A stretch of DNA of 64,000 nt from Cercophora sp. LCS_1 (GCA_036250225.1 JAPZLL010000024.1:62001-126000); one strand, 5' to 3'; counted from the stretch's first letter, positions 11,701 through 22,981 are shown. Made by a program: numbers and translations. The notes: generated by a model from the sequence alone, not told the origin.

Positions 11701-13096
11701 ATCCACCGGCTGCTTCAAAAGAAGATTGTCTTCGACATTGCACCCCAGCTGAAGTTAGATAGTGCCATGGCCAAGGCAACACGGCTCGTACGAAAACGGT
11801 TTCCGGAGGCACCCGTCATCCAGGCCTCAGCGCCGCAAAACTGGAAGGCAGCGAAGGAGTACCAGGGCCATTGTTTCAGTTTGTTGCGCGCATTTCAGCA
11901 AGCGAAAGACGAATGGCCTGAGTTTGAACAACTCGAGGAGATGGCAGACCTCTTCTACGACGCTGGGTTTTACATGTGGGATCGCCAAGCGACGGATGGC
12001 AACGGCCTCGAGTTCCTTGACGCTGCCGAGAGCATCCACGACTCCGAGTACATCAAGACAGACCCCATGTCAGCCAAACGCGCCAATATCCATTGTATGT
12101 CCGGTCTCTTACGAAACGCCATGGGATGCATGGAGCGCGACGAAAGCTTCAAACGATTGCAGCAGGCGCTCAAAATTAGGAGCTTTATTTACGACAATGA
12201 CGCGTCCTACAATCGTGACAACGACATCTTGCTGCAGAACGCTGCGAACGACTACGGCATCCTTCTGCTCAATCAATACCGATTCCAGGAAGCAGGGGCA
12301 ATCTTCGAAAAGTGCCTTAAGCGGTATCGCGTCTGGGGGACAGAAGAAGAGATCCCATTCGAGTACTCAAAGTACTACTACAACATGGGGATTGTTCGAA
12401 TGTGGCAGGAGAATCTCGACGAAGGAATCAGCTTTTTCCGGAAATCAACCAAGCTGGCTAAGGCAGCGTTCGGGAAAGGGAGTCAGTTCTGGGACAACTA
12501 CTTCATGATGGCGTGCGCAGTTCGCCATTCAGGGGACCATGAGAGGGCGCTGAAAATGCATCTGAAGGCACTCAACGCTAGGTTGGAACAGCAGGGTCAG
12601 CACAGCAAAGGAGCCATCCTGAGTACATTTGCTGTCGGAAAGATGCATGCGACACTGGGCAATTTGCCAACCGCAATGTAAGTCTCGCCTCTCTCACAAC
12701 TTTGCTGCAAATCTAACGTAAACCTCCAGAGAGTATCTTGAGCGATGCATCGACCTTGCCATGGCCTCAACCTCCTGGACTGAAGAAGCACTCGGTCGTG
12801 CTCGACTCCGCCTTGCTCGGACGTACAGACGCCATGACGTGAAGCTCGTTGAGGCCGAAGGACTAGAAAAGAAGGCCATGGCAGCCCTAGAGACTTACTC
12901 GAGCTATGCCGCCGATTGGGTCGCGGGAATCAACGAACCCATCATGACGTTCGATGATCTCCAGCCAACGGACGAGGGGAGGTATACCGGGACAACGCTG
13001 TTACGGGTCTTGTGGGCTAGGAGGACCGGAAGAAAGACAGCAACATTTTTCTGTGAATTGGAGGATAAAGTGGTGACAATAAACACCGGCTTGTAA
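8702..13096 (+). pseudogene. acuF-type zinc finger / NB-ARC / TPR protein (NLR-like), with in-frame stops
   Basis: Domains in order are an N-terminal helical part (CLQAITRLRAVL; RLVTWGYEVGATSRFLDHSL), an acuF-type C2H2 zinc-finger block (FACQFCRFEVPLEL ... PYVCTFDRCIKS ... WFCPQTSCKFEFETW), NB-ARC with P-loop SGRGGIGKTATA and Walker B WLLILDN, a DUF7779-like winged helix ending YRIHRLLQKKI, then TPR-like helices to the stop at 13096. Intron 9135-9193 (GTACCC...CTAAC...CACAG, phase 1) restores the frame, and intron 12678-12729 (GTAAGT...CTAAC...CAG, phase 2) joins the last TPR exon. Everything from 9194 to 12677 is one frame, broken by TGA at 9901, TAG at 10168 and TAG at 10627. The last could be the acceptor of a small intron (10579 or 10552 to 10629), and the first could lie in a weak 114-bp intron. 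The middle TAG sits inside the zinc finger and cannot be spliced away without removing its histidines. No in-frame ATG lies between the last stop and the P-loop. An ATG at 8591 is an alternative start. This is a recently disabled gene or one needing read-through. Confidence 0.75.
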
Positions 13097-13474
13097 GGGA
13101 TCTGGACCGTCTTCGACGCCGAGAAGGTGTTTGCAGCTTCAAGTATGTCTGGGAAAGGTGTGTCCACGAAGGTGGCGGGATGGCAGGCTTCTTTGTGACT
13201 TGTGGGTTGGCTTGTTCGACAGGATAGCGATGCGATGCAGTCACTTATCGTAGGTGTTGGGGAACACTTTGAAAGAATCGCGATCTGGCGCAACGTTTCC
13301 ATTTACGGGCATTCTGGAAATTGAATAAAGGTGGAGTGGTACACGAAATGTCTTGAATGGTCAATTTGTTTGTCGCAACAGGTGCATGCCACATCCCAAG
13401 GCTTTTCAAGCGATGGACCACTCGAATTAGATCCAAATGCAGGAGCAATTAATTCCTAGGCATGCCGTTCGAGT
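13097..13474. other. Short intergenic stretch after the NB-ARC/TPR gene
   Basis: I see no gene. The span is probably the 3' untranslated region of the NLR-like gene plus the tail side of the minus-strand debris that follows. Confidence 0.4.
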
Positions 13475-14149
13475 TTATTCCAATGCGTGAGCAGTATCTT
13501 CTACCGCCCCTCCAAATGCGTTTCTGTCTTGGGTTCTCCTTTGTAGGCCTATCTCTTTTTCCAACCCAGACTGCAAAAGTGAACAGGCCCTGTCGCATAT
13601 CTTCGAAGCACAGAGTCTTACGTTGATGCCTTTTATAATCAGTGTGGTGTCAATAAGATTTCCCAACGTGCCTCTCAGTATTTATCCGTGTGTTAGGGTT
13701 ATCTCGCAAAGACCTTGGAAGAATTTCCCAAGTCATGATATCCTGTTTCAATGCCTTAGACCCCATCTTTGTCGTCTTCCGGCTCACAAACCAGTCGTCG
13801 TAAGGCAAATACATCTCAGGGTGCGAAGTCTGTGTCCCAGCCAGAGAGTTTAGCTGGGAAACCAGCGAATCTTGCCACGTTGTGATAGTACAGTCCGTGA
13901 CCCAGCTCCTAGCCTGACGCCAAAAGGCGCCTTGCAAACCCCTTCTTTGCCCCATTTCCTTCGACAAAGCATCCGCCAGCCAGTGTGGCCACACTCTATG
14001 GCTGTGGCCAGGTATTCAATGGAGCTCAAGATGGCGTCCCAGTCGCGCGAGCTTCTGTGACGTCTTACAGCTTCCACAATTCGTGCTATCTCTTGTTTCA
14101 AGGGTTCAATGGGTCTGATGGGCTCCATACTCCCAACTAGTTCCAACAT
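13475..14149 (-). pseudogene. Frameshifted hypothetical gene fragment
   Basis: Two minus-strand frames read like successive parts of one protein. From about 14149 the first has helical, charged sequence (EPLKQEIARIVEAV, RSSRDWDAILSSIEY). At about 13995 the protein-like reading moves to another frame (WPHWLADALSKEM, GAFWRQARSWVTD, PEMYLPYDDWFVSRKT) and runs to a stop near 13650. The switch leaves no room for an intron, so a single-base indel is likely. A third piece (SKICDRACSLLQSGLEKE) at 13666-13475 may be a further exon. I do not recognise the family. The piece could equally be decayed intergenic sequence. Confidence 0.35.
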
Positions 14150-14537
14150 TTCCGAAAGGTTAAAGAGTCGGAAAATATCTTTCTCGAACCCCAGACTCTA
14201 GCTCGTTGGTGTTGGCTATCTACACGTAGACTGAGATACTGCCGACCTATAAAGTGACCTCCTCGTCACTTCACCCCATAACCATCTAGCTACAGTGGCG
14301 TCACAGCACTATAATTCCCCTGACACCCCCTACGGCACACTCTGTATACCAAATCCAAGCTCTAAGACTTCGGTTTGGTTGATCGATTCTTTTTCGTTTT
14401 TTCTTTCCTTCTTATCTGCTCTTCACCTTTTCTTCGATGACGCTCCTTTTTTTCCTGCCATCCCGTGTGTCCTGAATAGTTTCACCCCTTTGGGAACTAG
14501 GAATGCAATTGAACAGCTCATTGTAACCAACCCAGAC
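14150..14537. other. Intergenic stretch, pyrimidine-rich
   Basis: The span contains a CT-rich tract on the plus strand (about 14385-14460) but no gene I can support. It separates two pieces of minus-strand gene debris. Confidence 0.4.
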
Positions 14538-15101
14538 CTACTTTCTGCGGCCCAAGGGGAGTCGACTCGATAAACTATCATTCCAAATCGACTTGCCAGA
14601 CACCCAGTCTCGCGTTAGGGTGCCCTGACCTGCTGCGGAACTGCCACCTGTCCAGGCCAAGCGAGATTCCTCATCTGCATATTGATGAGTGAGAACTGAA
14701 TGGCCATCGCCGGAGATCCAAGAAAGCTCAACCTCCCAACCATGGCCATCCAGCTCATGGCTCAACCAAATCACAGCCTCAACTATATCCTCCAACCTGT
14801 CATCCAAACGTGCCTCCTCGTCCATTGTGGATATGTCGCCCAGTTTCAGTACGCTCAAGCAAAGCTTGGAGTCTGTAACGATGCGGAAAATCCCTCCTCC
14901 CTTGCCCTGCTGAGCATAGCCCAGTGCGGTCCACAGCGCACGCGTTTCAGGGCGCGACTCGGTGATCGCCACTCGGCTCGGCTTCGTTTTCTGGCGTTGG
15001 TCATTATTGTTCGACCTATTCTTGATGCCGCGATGTGGAAAAAAACGGCAACGGCGTGCAAGATATTGTCGTGAAGGCAGCTTATCGACTGGTGAGGTCA
15101 C
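14538..15101 (-). pseudogene. RNase H-like domain fragment (5'-truncated)
   Basis: This minus-strand frame of up to 187 codons has no ATG at its beginning. It carries the second half of an RNase H fold: a Glu helix (ESRPETRALWTALG), the Asp strand (FRIVTDSKLCLSVL), a long helix (LEDIVEAVIWLSHEL) and the final strand and helix (WEVELSWISGDGHSV, HQYADEESR). These match, in order, the gene at 45.2 kb (GELMAILEGL, IIFSDSDESL, VPILEAIIWFSIEL, LFWIPGHSHG, HQTVDMLSRD). The first beta strands with the first catalytic Asp were not found upstream, so this is a truncated copy. It may start at an unrecognised splice acceptor. No reverse transcriptase or other transposon domain is nearby. Confidence 0.6.
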
Positions 15102-15423
15102 TATCTATGGAAGGCAGTCGCCCAACCTCGGGAGCAGACCGCTACAGTGCCCCACCAACAATTTCGTCTGGTTCTTTTTTCCCGGCGGTGACTCGCATAT
15201 TGGACGAGACACGAGTATTCATAATACACGAAACAGAAGAATTAATTCTAAACAACAGTATACTACAAATGATTCCACATGTCTCAGAGTGAGGGTGGAG
15301 GGACACCGATGGGGGCAACGCTACTGTTTGTGGCGGAACGGCAACCTGGAGATCATAGAATTAGCCCAAGGAATGCCATGTTGAGCCCAGTCGTTAGTCA
15401 TGGATAAGTATGGCAGACCCAGG

Positions 15424-15570
15424 CTATTTCCAGTCAGTCCAGGTGTCCTGGGTGATCCAATCCGCATACATGTGTGCCGTCACGCTGTGGCCATGTTCAG
15501 GAATCCAGGGAACCTGCACTTCCCACCCAAACCTGTCGAGTTCGTGCGCAATAAGATGGGTGCCCCAATG
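15424..15570 (-). pseudogene. RNase H-like C-terminal relic
   Basis: A short minus-strand frame ending at TAG 15426-15424 reads HLIAHELDRFGWEVQV, then PWIPEHGHSVTAHMYADW. It lines up with the fragment at 14.5 kb (WLSHELDGHGWEVEL, SWISGDGHSVLTHQYAD) and with the 45.2-kb gene (WIPGHSHGILEHQTVD). Stops lie just upstream in frame, so only the last helix, the last strand and the terminal Asp helix remain. It lies on the same strand as, and 5' of, the 14.5-kb fragment, which suggests a decayed tandem pair. It is too short for ordinary gene calling. Confidence 0.55.
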
Positions 15571-18232
15571 GCATCATCGAAATTACCGTGTAAGTGCCCA
15601 GTAGGCGCTCTTCTAGCGACGGGGAAAGCGGGCAGGATTTATATGCAGCATTGGCTCCTCTTCGTTCTCTCTCGTTGCTTGATGGTTGGGGCAACTCGGT
15701 GACGGTCTGTCCTGGGGTGTCGGCTTTTGACTGGACGGTGACATCGCGATGGGCTTGCCGAACGTTTTAAAGACCGCTTTCAAAAACGAACAATGAGTCG
15801 CACAAATGCGGTCAAGACATTGCTAACTGCCTATGTGCCTATTACGCAACGCAGAGAGGCAAACTGTAGCAACATACTTTGAATCAAACATGTCACAATG
15901 ACTGTAAAGTGTGGGGAAATGAAGGAAACGATAACCAAAGGCTGCGACGGCCCATGTTGATGCAACAGGGTGAAAGGTGGGAACTGCCCCTTTTCTCGGT
16001 AAACAAAGCAGTAGACCCTAACCCTTGTCTTCTCACGGTGTCGGCATGGCGACAATTTACTCTGCAACCTTTACATGCTTACCACTGCACCATGGAACGT
16101 TACGTGAAAGCCTGCTGTCGCCCACTTGGTGGGGGAGCGCGCCGCACTTTGAATCGAAACGACATGAGGGACGTTCATCCGACAAACCATTTCGTGTTGC
16201 CATGCGCCTCACCGCTCTCCTGTTCCCAAACCAAGTTCCAGGTGGTCGACATGGGATATTGGACTCTTGAGGCTTTGCAGACCCGGCACACGGCTGACGC
16301 GCAGGTACCTGCCTTGCGGAAAGGGAAGCGCGGGAAAGAAATGCCTCCAGAGGCGAGCCCGAATGGGTCTGCTCGTCGTCGTTCCTAGCGCAAATACGTT
16401 GAACGTGTGGTTGAAATTGAGTTGTGGGTCGTCCCTTGTGGCACAAGCCCTAATACCTTGTTGGTCAGCCTCTGAAATCTCGCAATGCGCCAAGAGTCTA
16501 GCCTCGCCCAGTCGCGGCCGCCTTCCGCCCCACTGAATGCTGGTGACGTCATTGGAATACCTTGATGGCATGGCATGTCCCTTTCGGACCTAGGGGCGGG
16601 CAGTGGCATTCACAAGCGCAACAACCTTCTCTTTGGCTCGGAGATCGGGAGCCAAAAGCCGAAATCCAAAAAAGCTGGACCCGGCCTGGAGACGATCCAG
16701 GATCTTGGTCGTGGCCGCCGTTTGGGGTATCGCCCGGTGACCTCGGTGTCTGCGACCGGCGTTTTTGTGCCCGCCATCCACGTGCAGGAACAAGTTGGGA
16801 TGAGTTCGGGGTGTTGGGGGGCGCTCCAACAAATTGCTGCTCAAGTTGCGCCGGAGCGCTTTAACGTGCTGCCATAGCGCCCGCCTTGCCGGGCGCCCCT
16901 GGCTCGCCGTGATGGCACATACTGCCTCTCTATATAGAGACCGGATACGGATATCGCAAGAGTCCTGCTACTGCGTCCATCTGTTCCTGGACCCAGGGCA
17001 ACTCTGCCGCCTTCTATCCATACGACCTGGGCATTGCCGGTGGCGCCGCAACGAAGCAATCCAGACCAGAGGGACGCTTGGCCTTTCTTATATCATCATC
17101 CGGGATGCTACGACCGGTGTGGAACGCTCAGCAGCCAACCGCCCCTTTTCCGTCATCAACGTTTGGCCCTGTGATGTGACAAGGAAAAGGCCAACGTGAG
17201 GAGCGAGAGCCAGGTCACCGCAACCCAGTAGCACCAGGAACTAGGCGGCTCCAACGGCAGGTGGCTAGCCCACGACAGCCCAACGCACCCAAAAGCCCCT
17301 AGCGCTAGCAGTCAAGCACAGCCCTCAGCGGTGTCTGGGCAAACTTATCCGGGAGACCATTGTATTCGGTAGCCATACTGTGATTTCTGTCCGCAGTATC
17401 GGCGCACAGGGGGGCGGATAACGCAAAAACACACATCAATGGGGCGGGGGCCCTATATGGAAGGCGCTTTGGCGACAGACTCCTCAGCTCTTGGCCAACT
17501 GAACCTACCTCATGGCGGCTCCCGTTGGTAACTTGAGAAAGGTAAGTGAGGCAACAGGAGGCCAAATGGTTCGAATCAAACCAGATACTAACCAACGGGT
17601 TCTCGCAGTGATCGCCTCCGAGCAGAGACCACTTCACCCACGAGACTGCGCGACGCCGTAACACCAATAAGCTCGACCTCATCCATGAAGACGTGTATGG
17701 CTTGCACCGAGGAATCCTTGCGCTTCAAAGATGACGCTCGAAACTACAGCCTTGCCCCATCTGCTACCGGGCCACCGGGCACACAGCACCAACCACCCAC
17801 ACTTCGTATCGCAGTCTCCCACGCATCCACAAGCTAGGCGCCAAGATGATCAATGGCGCCACCGGTGAGATCGCTGTGGTCTCAAATCGGCAGGTTGCAT
17901 ATTGCCAAGTGCCAAGGTACACTCCCCCAGTCAACCAAGGAGTCGCTCGCCGCGCCAACCCGCCAAGAGGTCGCAGTTGTAGTGTGTATTCGGACATCCC
18001 GGGCCAAGGAATTGCAGTGTGGTACTGTCTATCACCACATTTACCCGCCAAAAGTGTACTGATTATCGATATCTAGTTACCCTCCAGCGCCCAAGAACAG
18101 CCTGAATGTGGCCAAGAGTCGCTATCCCGTTGCCCCTTAAATACGCCCAGAGCAGCGCAGACGGTCCTTGCACAAGCTTTTCGTGAGAGCCCAGCTGTTC
18201 TTTGCCAGCCATTGGGAACCCAACAGACGAAA
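15571..18232. other. 2.7-kb stretch without a supportable gene
   Basis: There are short overlapping frames on both strands and no domain that I recognise. The last few hundred bases should include the promoter and leader of the sugar dehydrogenase gene. Confidence 0.5.
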
Positions 18233-19372
18233 ATGATGCAAATCGGACTTTACGCTACCTACGCTCTGACGTTGGTCGCGGGCGTTCTCGCCGCACCGCA
18301 AGTTGAACCTCGCCAGCAGACCCCTTTCCAATCGACTGCCATCACCGACTTCGCCGAGCCATGGGCTCTCGCTTTCCTTCCCGATGGCCGCATCCTTGTC
18401 ACCGAGAAAAGGGGCCAACTGCGCCTCCTCGATCCAACAACCAAGGCCAAGGGCACAATCACCGGTGTACCCGCTGTCCGTGTGGCTGACCAGGGTGGAT
18501 TCGGTGACGTCGCCTTGCACCCGAACTTTGCTCAAAACAACTTGGTGTACATCAGCTATGCTGAACCGAACAGTCCGGGGGCTCGCGCTGCGGTCGCACG
18601 GGCGACGCTTGTGCTGAACAGCAGTGGCGGCGGCGCGCTGCAAAATCTTGAAGTCATCTGGCGCCAAACGCAAAGCTACAGCGGTGGCGGTCACTTTGGT
18701 CATCGCATTCTCTTTGAGAGGAAACCCGCGAGCGCGACCAGCAACACCACGCTATGGATCTCATCCGGCGAGAGGCAGCAGTTTGATCCTGCTCAGTCCA
18801 TGACGAGCAACCTTGGCAAGATTATCCGCCTGAACGAAGATGGAACCGCTCCAGGCGACAACCCGTTCAACGCCCAGGGCGGCGTTGCGGCCACAGTTTG
18901 GGCATTGGGAATCCGAAACCCCCTGGGCATCGACTTCGATGAGCAGGGCCGTCTCTGGGAGATCGAGATGGGGCCGATGGGCGGCGATGAGATCAACCTC
19001 ATCGAGAGAGGCGGCAACTACGGGTGGCCGACTGTTTCCAACGGTAATCATTATGATGGACGGGCCATCCCTAATCACAACACACGCCCCGAGTTCCTTC
19101 CACCAAAGACTTCATGGACGCCGGTCATCTCTCCCGCCAGCTTAATCATCTACAAGGGTGACTTGTTCCCCAGCTTCAAGGGCAACGCCATCATTGCCGG
19201 CCTCGGTGCACAAGGACTGGTTCGCGTCGAGATTTCGGGCACTACCGCACGGGAGGCCCAGCGCTTCGGTCTTGGTAAACGCACGCGCTGCGTCCGACAG
19301 AGCGTGGACGGCGCGATCTGGGTGCTTGAGGATGGCGCTGGTGGCCGACTCCTGAAGTTGACCCCGAGATAA
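18233..19372 (+). CDS. Secreted PQQ-dependent sugar dehydrogenase-like protein (GSDH fold)
   Basis: The protein is 379 residues from the first of two adjacent ATGs (18233, 18236); the frame upstream of them offers only a TTG. Residues 1-20 form a signal peptide (LTLVAGVLA, then APQ). The rest is a six-bladed glucose/sorbosone dehydrogenase domain: PWALAFLPDGRILVTEKRG, GFGDVALHPNF, GGHFGHRILF (152-161, with the His that serves as PQQ-contacting base in the family), LGKIIRLNEDG, ALGIRNPLGIDF, GDEINLIERGGNYGWP and a closing VRQSVDGAIWVLED blade. Bacterial soluble aldose dehydrogenases of this type are about 370 residues, so the length is full. In fungi such secreted proteins are thought to oxidise sugars or pass electrons in lignocellulose breakdown. 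The exact substrate cannot be read from the sequence. There is no intron. Confidence 0.9.
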   Translation: MMQIGLYATYALTLVAGVLAAPQVEPRQQTPFQSTAITDFAEPWALAFLPDGRILVTEKRGQLRLLDPTTKAKGTITGVPAVRVADQGGFGDVALHPNFAQNNLVYISYAEPNSPGARAAVARATLVLNSSGGGALQNLEVIWRQTQSYSGGGHFGHRILFERKPASATSNTTLWISSGERQQFDPAQSMTSNLGKIIRLNEDGTAPGDNPFNAQGGVAATVWALGIRNPLGIDFDEQGRLWEIEMGPMGGDEINLIERGGNYGWPTVSNGNHYDGRAIPNHNTRPEFLPPKTSWTPVISPASLIIYKGDLFPSFKGNAIIAGLGAQGLVRVEISGTTAREAQRFGLGKRTRCVRQSVDGAIWVLEDGAGGRLLKLTPR

Positions 19373-20671
19373 GCTGGCAAGCGACGGATTAGGCCCATGT
19401 TCAACATAGCGTCAGGTCATGCAAATAAGATACAAGAATGATGCGCATTTCACACCGCAAATCCGACATTTCCCTTGTCTCAGTCGCCACAACTTGCATC
19501 TCCTCCAAGAACGTTGCATCTGCTCCTCTCGGTATTTACGCTTCAAGGTTCGGCGCCGTTCCCACACAGAGAAGGTAACAGGTGGAGGAATGTAGATGCG
19601 ACCCTCCTCCGGTTGCAACGCCGCTTTGAGACGACCATCCGGCAGGGTACCAGCGCCGAGAAAATCACATCATCGGATTATTCGAAGGACTCCAAGCGAG
19701 CCGCGGCCCCACACACCCCGGCGATTGAATCAAGCCCGGCATCATGGCTCCGAGCCCGTCCGCCCAGAATCCAAACAAGCCTACCAAGCCAAGCCGGCAT
19801 TCTGGCCTTGGCTGACAGCCAAGACAGTGATCACCAACAGCTCGCGAGCAAACAAGCATGGAGCAATGGAGGGCACTTGCGAAGTTTGGCGACGATGGAC
19901 ACCGGAATGGAGAAGGCTCGGAAGGACAAGCCCGGTTGTCGCGAAAGCCCTGTCGGTGGCGCCGAGGCGAAGATGCTTGATGAACAAGCTCAATTGGCAA
20001 TCATCAAGGCATGCTCGGGTTCAATGCCTGCGACAAATCGCCAGGAAGCAGCGTACAGCTCGCAGTTGTCATCATGATGATTTCACTACGCCCAGAGCGC
20101 CCTGACCTCCGTCCCGGCCTTACGAGTGCACCAATTGTCAGGGGCCGGGCAGTGGGAGAGCACAAGCAACAGCAAGTCCGGCCCCGACCCAGCTAGATGT
20201 GCTTTCGGCGCGCTTTCTGTGTCCCGACGCAACCCCCCCTCTCGAAATCCGGAACTCCCCCGACGCTGAGAATTATTCGATCCCGACCGCCGAAGCCTTG
20301 GGCAACGCAAGACGTCTGCCAAGCCGGCTGCTCAGCGCCCAGTTAGATCCAAGCACGAGCGGCGCATATTAATCACTCAACGCTCCGAGAGCCAAGGTCT
20401 TGGGTTTCGCCAAGGCACTTGGCCCGGTTTCTGGAATGGGCTTGTGGACTTCCGTGTCACGTAACGCATATTGGCGTGGTGTGGTGGGGGTTGAAGATTG
20501 GGGTATGGAATGTGTACCTGAGGGTGTTGGTGATGGTTGGTGAAGGATGTGGTGAAAATGAAGGAGACGGGGATGGGTTGACCATTAGGAGTTGGATGCT
20601 GCCATCGTGCAGTCAAGCTTTGATGAACTTGAGTAAGTTTAAGCTGCATAAAATGCACGGAGGGTTGATCT

Positions 20672-20746
20672 GGTGTCATAAATTGACAGCCAGCGGGATG
20701 CGCTGGGATGAGAGACCCGGTGTCATAAAATGACAGCGAGCGGGAC
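20672..20746. repeat. Duplicated motif, 47-bp spacing
   Basis: The motif ggtgtcataaattgacagc at 20672 recurs at 20719 with one change in this stretch, and both copies are followed by a similar cagcggga/gagcggga tail. It is a small imperfect tandem duplication in non-coding DNA. Confidence 0.7.
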
Positions 20747-21798
20747 GTCCTTGAAGTGAGAAATTGATGATGAGGAGATTCGGCGGGGGGAGAAGGAGGA
20801 TCGGATTATAGAGGCACATGCCATATGAGCTTGCCGGACGTGTATAGACATTGTAGGCTGGTGTTGGAGGATGCCCCAAGGGGCTTGGGGACTTTCCACA
20901 AAGTTGGATGGCTGCAGGGTAGATGCTATAAGTTGAGCATGAGGTTCAACCACTAACCCCTAAAGTGGGGAGGGCAAAAGCGCCTCTCGTTCCCGTGTTC
21001 CGTGATTTGAGTCGTGAATGAAAAAGTGGCGAGCGAACGACATCTGGGTGGTGGCAAACCTGGATGTGTTTGTGGAGGGCCTGTCATTGTCGTCCTCGAA
21101 CATCATCCAAATGTAGCCGTCATGAACGACATAGCTAGTGCTTGTACGAATCGCTGGTAGATAAACCGGGACATCGAATACTAGGCCAAGCGGTTATTAT
21201 CTTAGTCATCTCATACCGCTTGGGAGATATCCCAGCTCTCTTGCCACCGCTGCGAACTTTGCAAATGCCCAGTCTCATCTGATGAGTTGGTCGCGACTAG
21301 GACGTCGGAACTTGAACCAGGCAGTCCCAGCGCCCCCGCTACCAGACTGAAGTTCGCTTCAGCCTCCACCGAAATAAGCCAAATGATCCGGTCAACACAA
21401 GGTCTACCACCAGAAAATGTCCTGTTCCCTTGCCTGAGCTTGAGACACCTCGTTCATCGCCACCAAGCCGTCCATGGCATTACGCTGCCTGCCCGGGTCA
21501 GCTCGATCGAAAATCAGATGATCGCTCAGTCCACATCCAAACCGCCGTCTCTGGCGCGGTCCATGCGGCGAATCGTGCGCTGTGAGAGGCGTCATAAGTG
21601 TTTGTTAGCACGGAGCTGGGAGTCGAAGGCGGCGACGGAGGCAGCACCAGTGCGATGTGGAAGCTCCCGAGAATGGAGTCTGCGGCAGGCGATCCGGCAA
21701 GAACAAAACCAGACTAGGAACCTTCTAACTGCATGATGGCCGCTCTCCATCACCTCAATTCTTCGCCTTGCACACGATTTCCAGCCTTGATTACGGCT

Positions 21799-21943
21799 GT
21801 GCAACATGTTTCCTGTTTCGGCTTACCTCGCCTGTTGAGAATCCGGCCGTGCAACATGTTTCCTGTTTCGGCTTACCTCGCCTGTTGAGAATCCGGCCGT
21901 GCAACATGTTTCCTGTTTCGGCTTACCTCGCCTGTTGAGAATC
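21799..21943. repeat. 50-bp tandem repeat, three near-perfect copies
   Basis: Units begin at 21799, 21849 and 21899, each opening gtgcaacatgtttcctgttt and running to ttgagaatc. The first two units are followed by cggcc, while the third diverges to tcgaccg. The copies are identical over their shared length, which implies recent duplication. A frame reads through the array on the minus strand, but 50 is not a multiple of three and I do not regard it as coding. Confidence 0.95.
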
Positions 21944-22981
21944 TCGACCGCAACATTGCGCTTGGTTCTTGGCAACCTAGACCTTGAGTCGTTTCCAGCT
22001 CGTCTGCCGATTTCTGCAACGTTGGCTTGATCCTTGGATGCCATGCTGCGAAGGTGGGGTTGAAAAGTGGAAAATACAAGGAAGTTTCAGCATAGCATTG
22101 AGATAGAAGATGGATTATCTTGGTTGATGTTCCCTGCCATCTTCCGTCCTTTTTCCGACTCGTATCATCATCCACTTTCCCTTTCTTCCGACTACAACAC
22201 AATGTTTCCAATGACAATCCAGCCCGGATTTACGTATACTCACGAAATTCTTGCGATGGAGTCACCCTCGGACTGGTGATTGAAAACCACCGATAACTGC
22301 GAACCTCTCTGACGTCAGCCCACCAAGCTTCAACAAGGTCGACCTATCCATGGCGCGTTAATATAAGAAGTTGGACTTCGACCTCTTCAAAAACCATAAC
22401 AACTTGTGGAATTGTCTGAAGAAAGAAAGCTATCTGGGGCCTGAAAGGCTCCCTATATACACGAATGGTCTCCCTGGCAACTGGTGATTCGTATCCCTGG
22501 ATTCCGGCGCGCCTCCGCGCCGGAATGGCCATACCAATACTGAAACCGTGTTGGAATGAGGGCATCACCACCCCACTTCGGGCGATAGATCATCGCGCAG
22601 TGCAAGTTGAATACCAGCCAGTTTTATCTTGGAAAAACGGAAAGAACATTTACGAACAGCCAAATGCCAGCTATAACATGGCATATCAAATGTCGAAGCG
22701 GTGAAATCGAGGGACCAAACGCCGTGATCACATGACTTGCATTTGAGGCGATGCACATGGATTCGAACAATGCATGCCTAGCCTTGCTGCACCAAGAGCC
22801 GTCGGAATCCATTGGTGACCACGGCACGCACAGATAACAACACCCCGGTCCATGGATGCAAGACGTAATTACCACATCACCCGAGTCAACCAAGACCAAA
22901 AGAACAGAATCCCAGGCCTGTGTAACATGAAATGACCTGTCTGAATGCGCAGCATCGCGCAATCACCCAAGAGTCGAGTAC

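Larger units (their letters stand above)
19373..22981. other. 3.6-kb stretch with small repeats, no supportable gene
   Basis: The open frames are short and uninformative. The span contains a 47-bp-spaced duplicated motif near 20672 and a 50-bp triplicated repeat near 21799, both listed separately. Confidence 0.55.

Noticed and set aside
10678..12681. NB-ARC/TPR part as an independent intact gene
   Set aside because: Its frame begins with GTG and has no ATG before the P-loop, and the zinc finger part upstream is in the same frame, so it is one damaged gene.
21799..21943. CRISPR array
   Set aside because: The three units are directly adjacent with no unique spacers, and this is fungal DNA. 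It is a plain tandem repeat.
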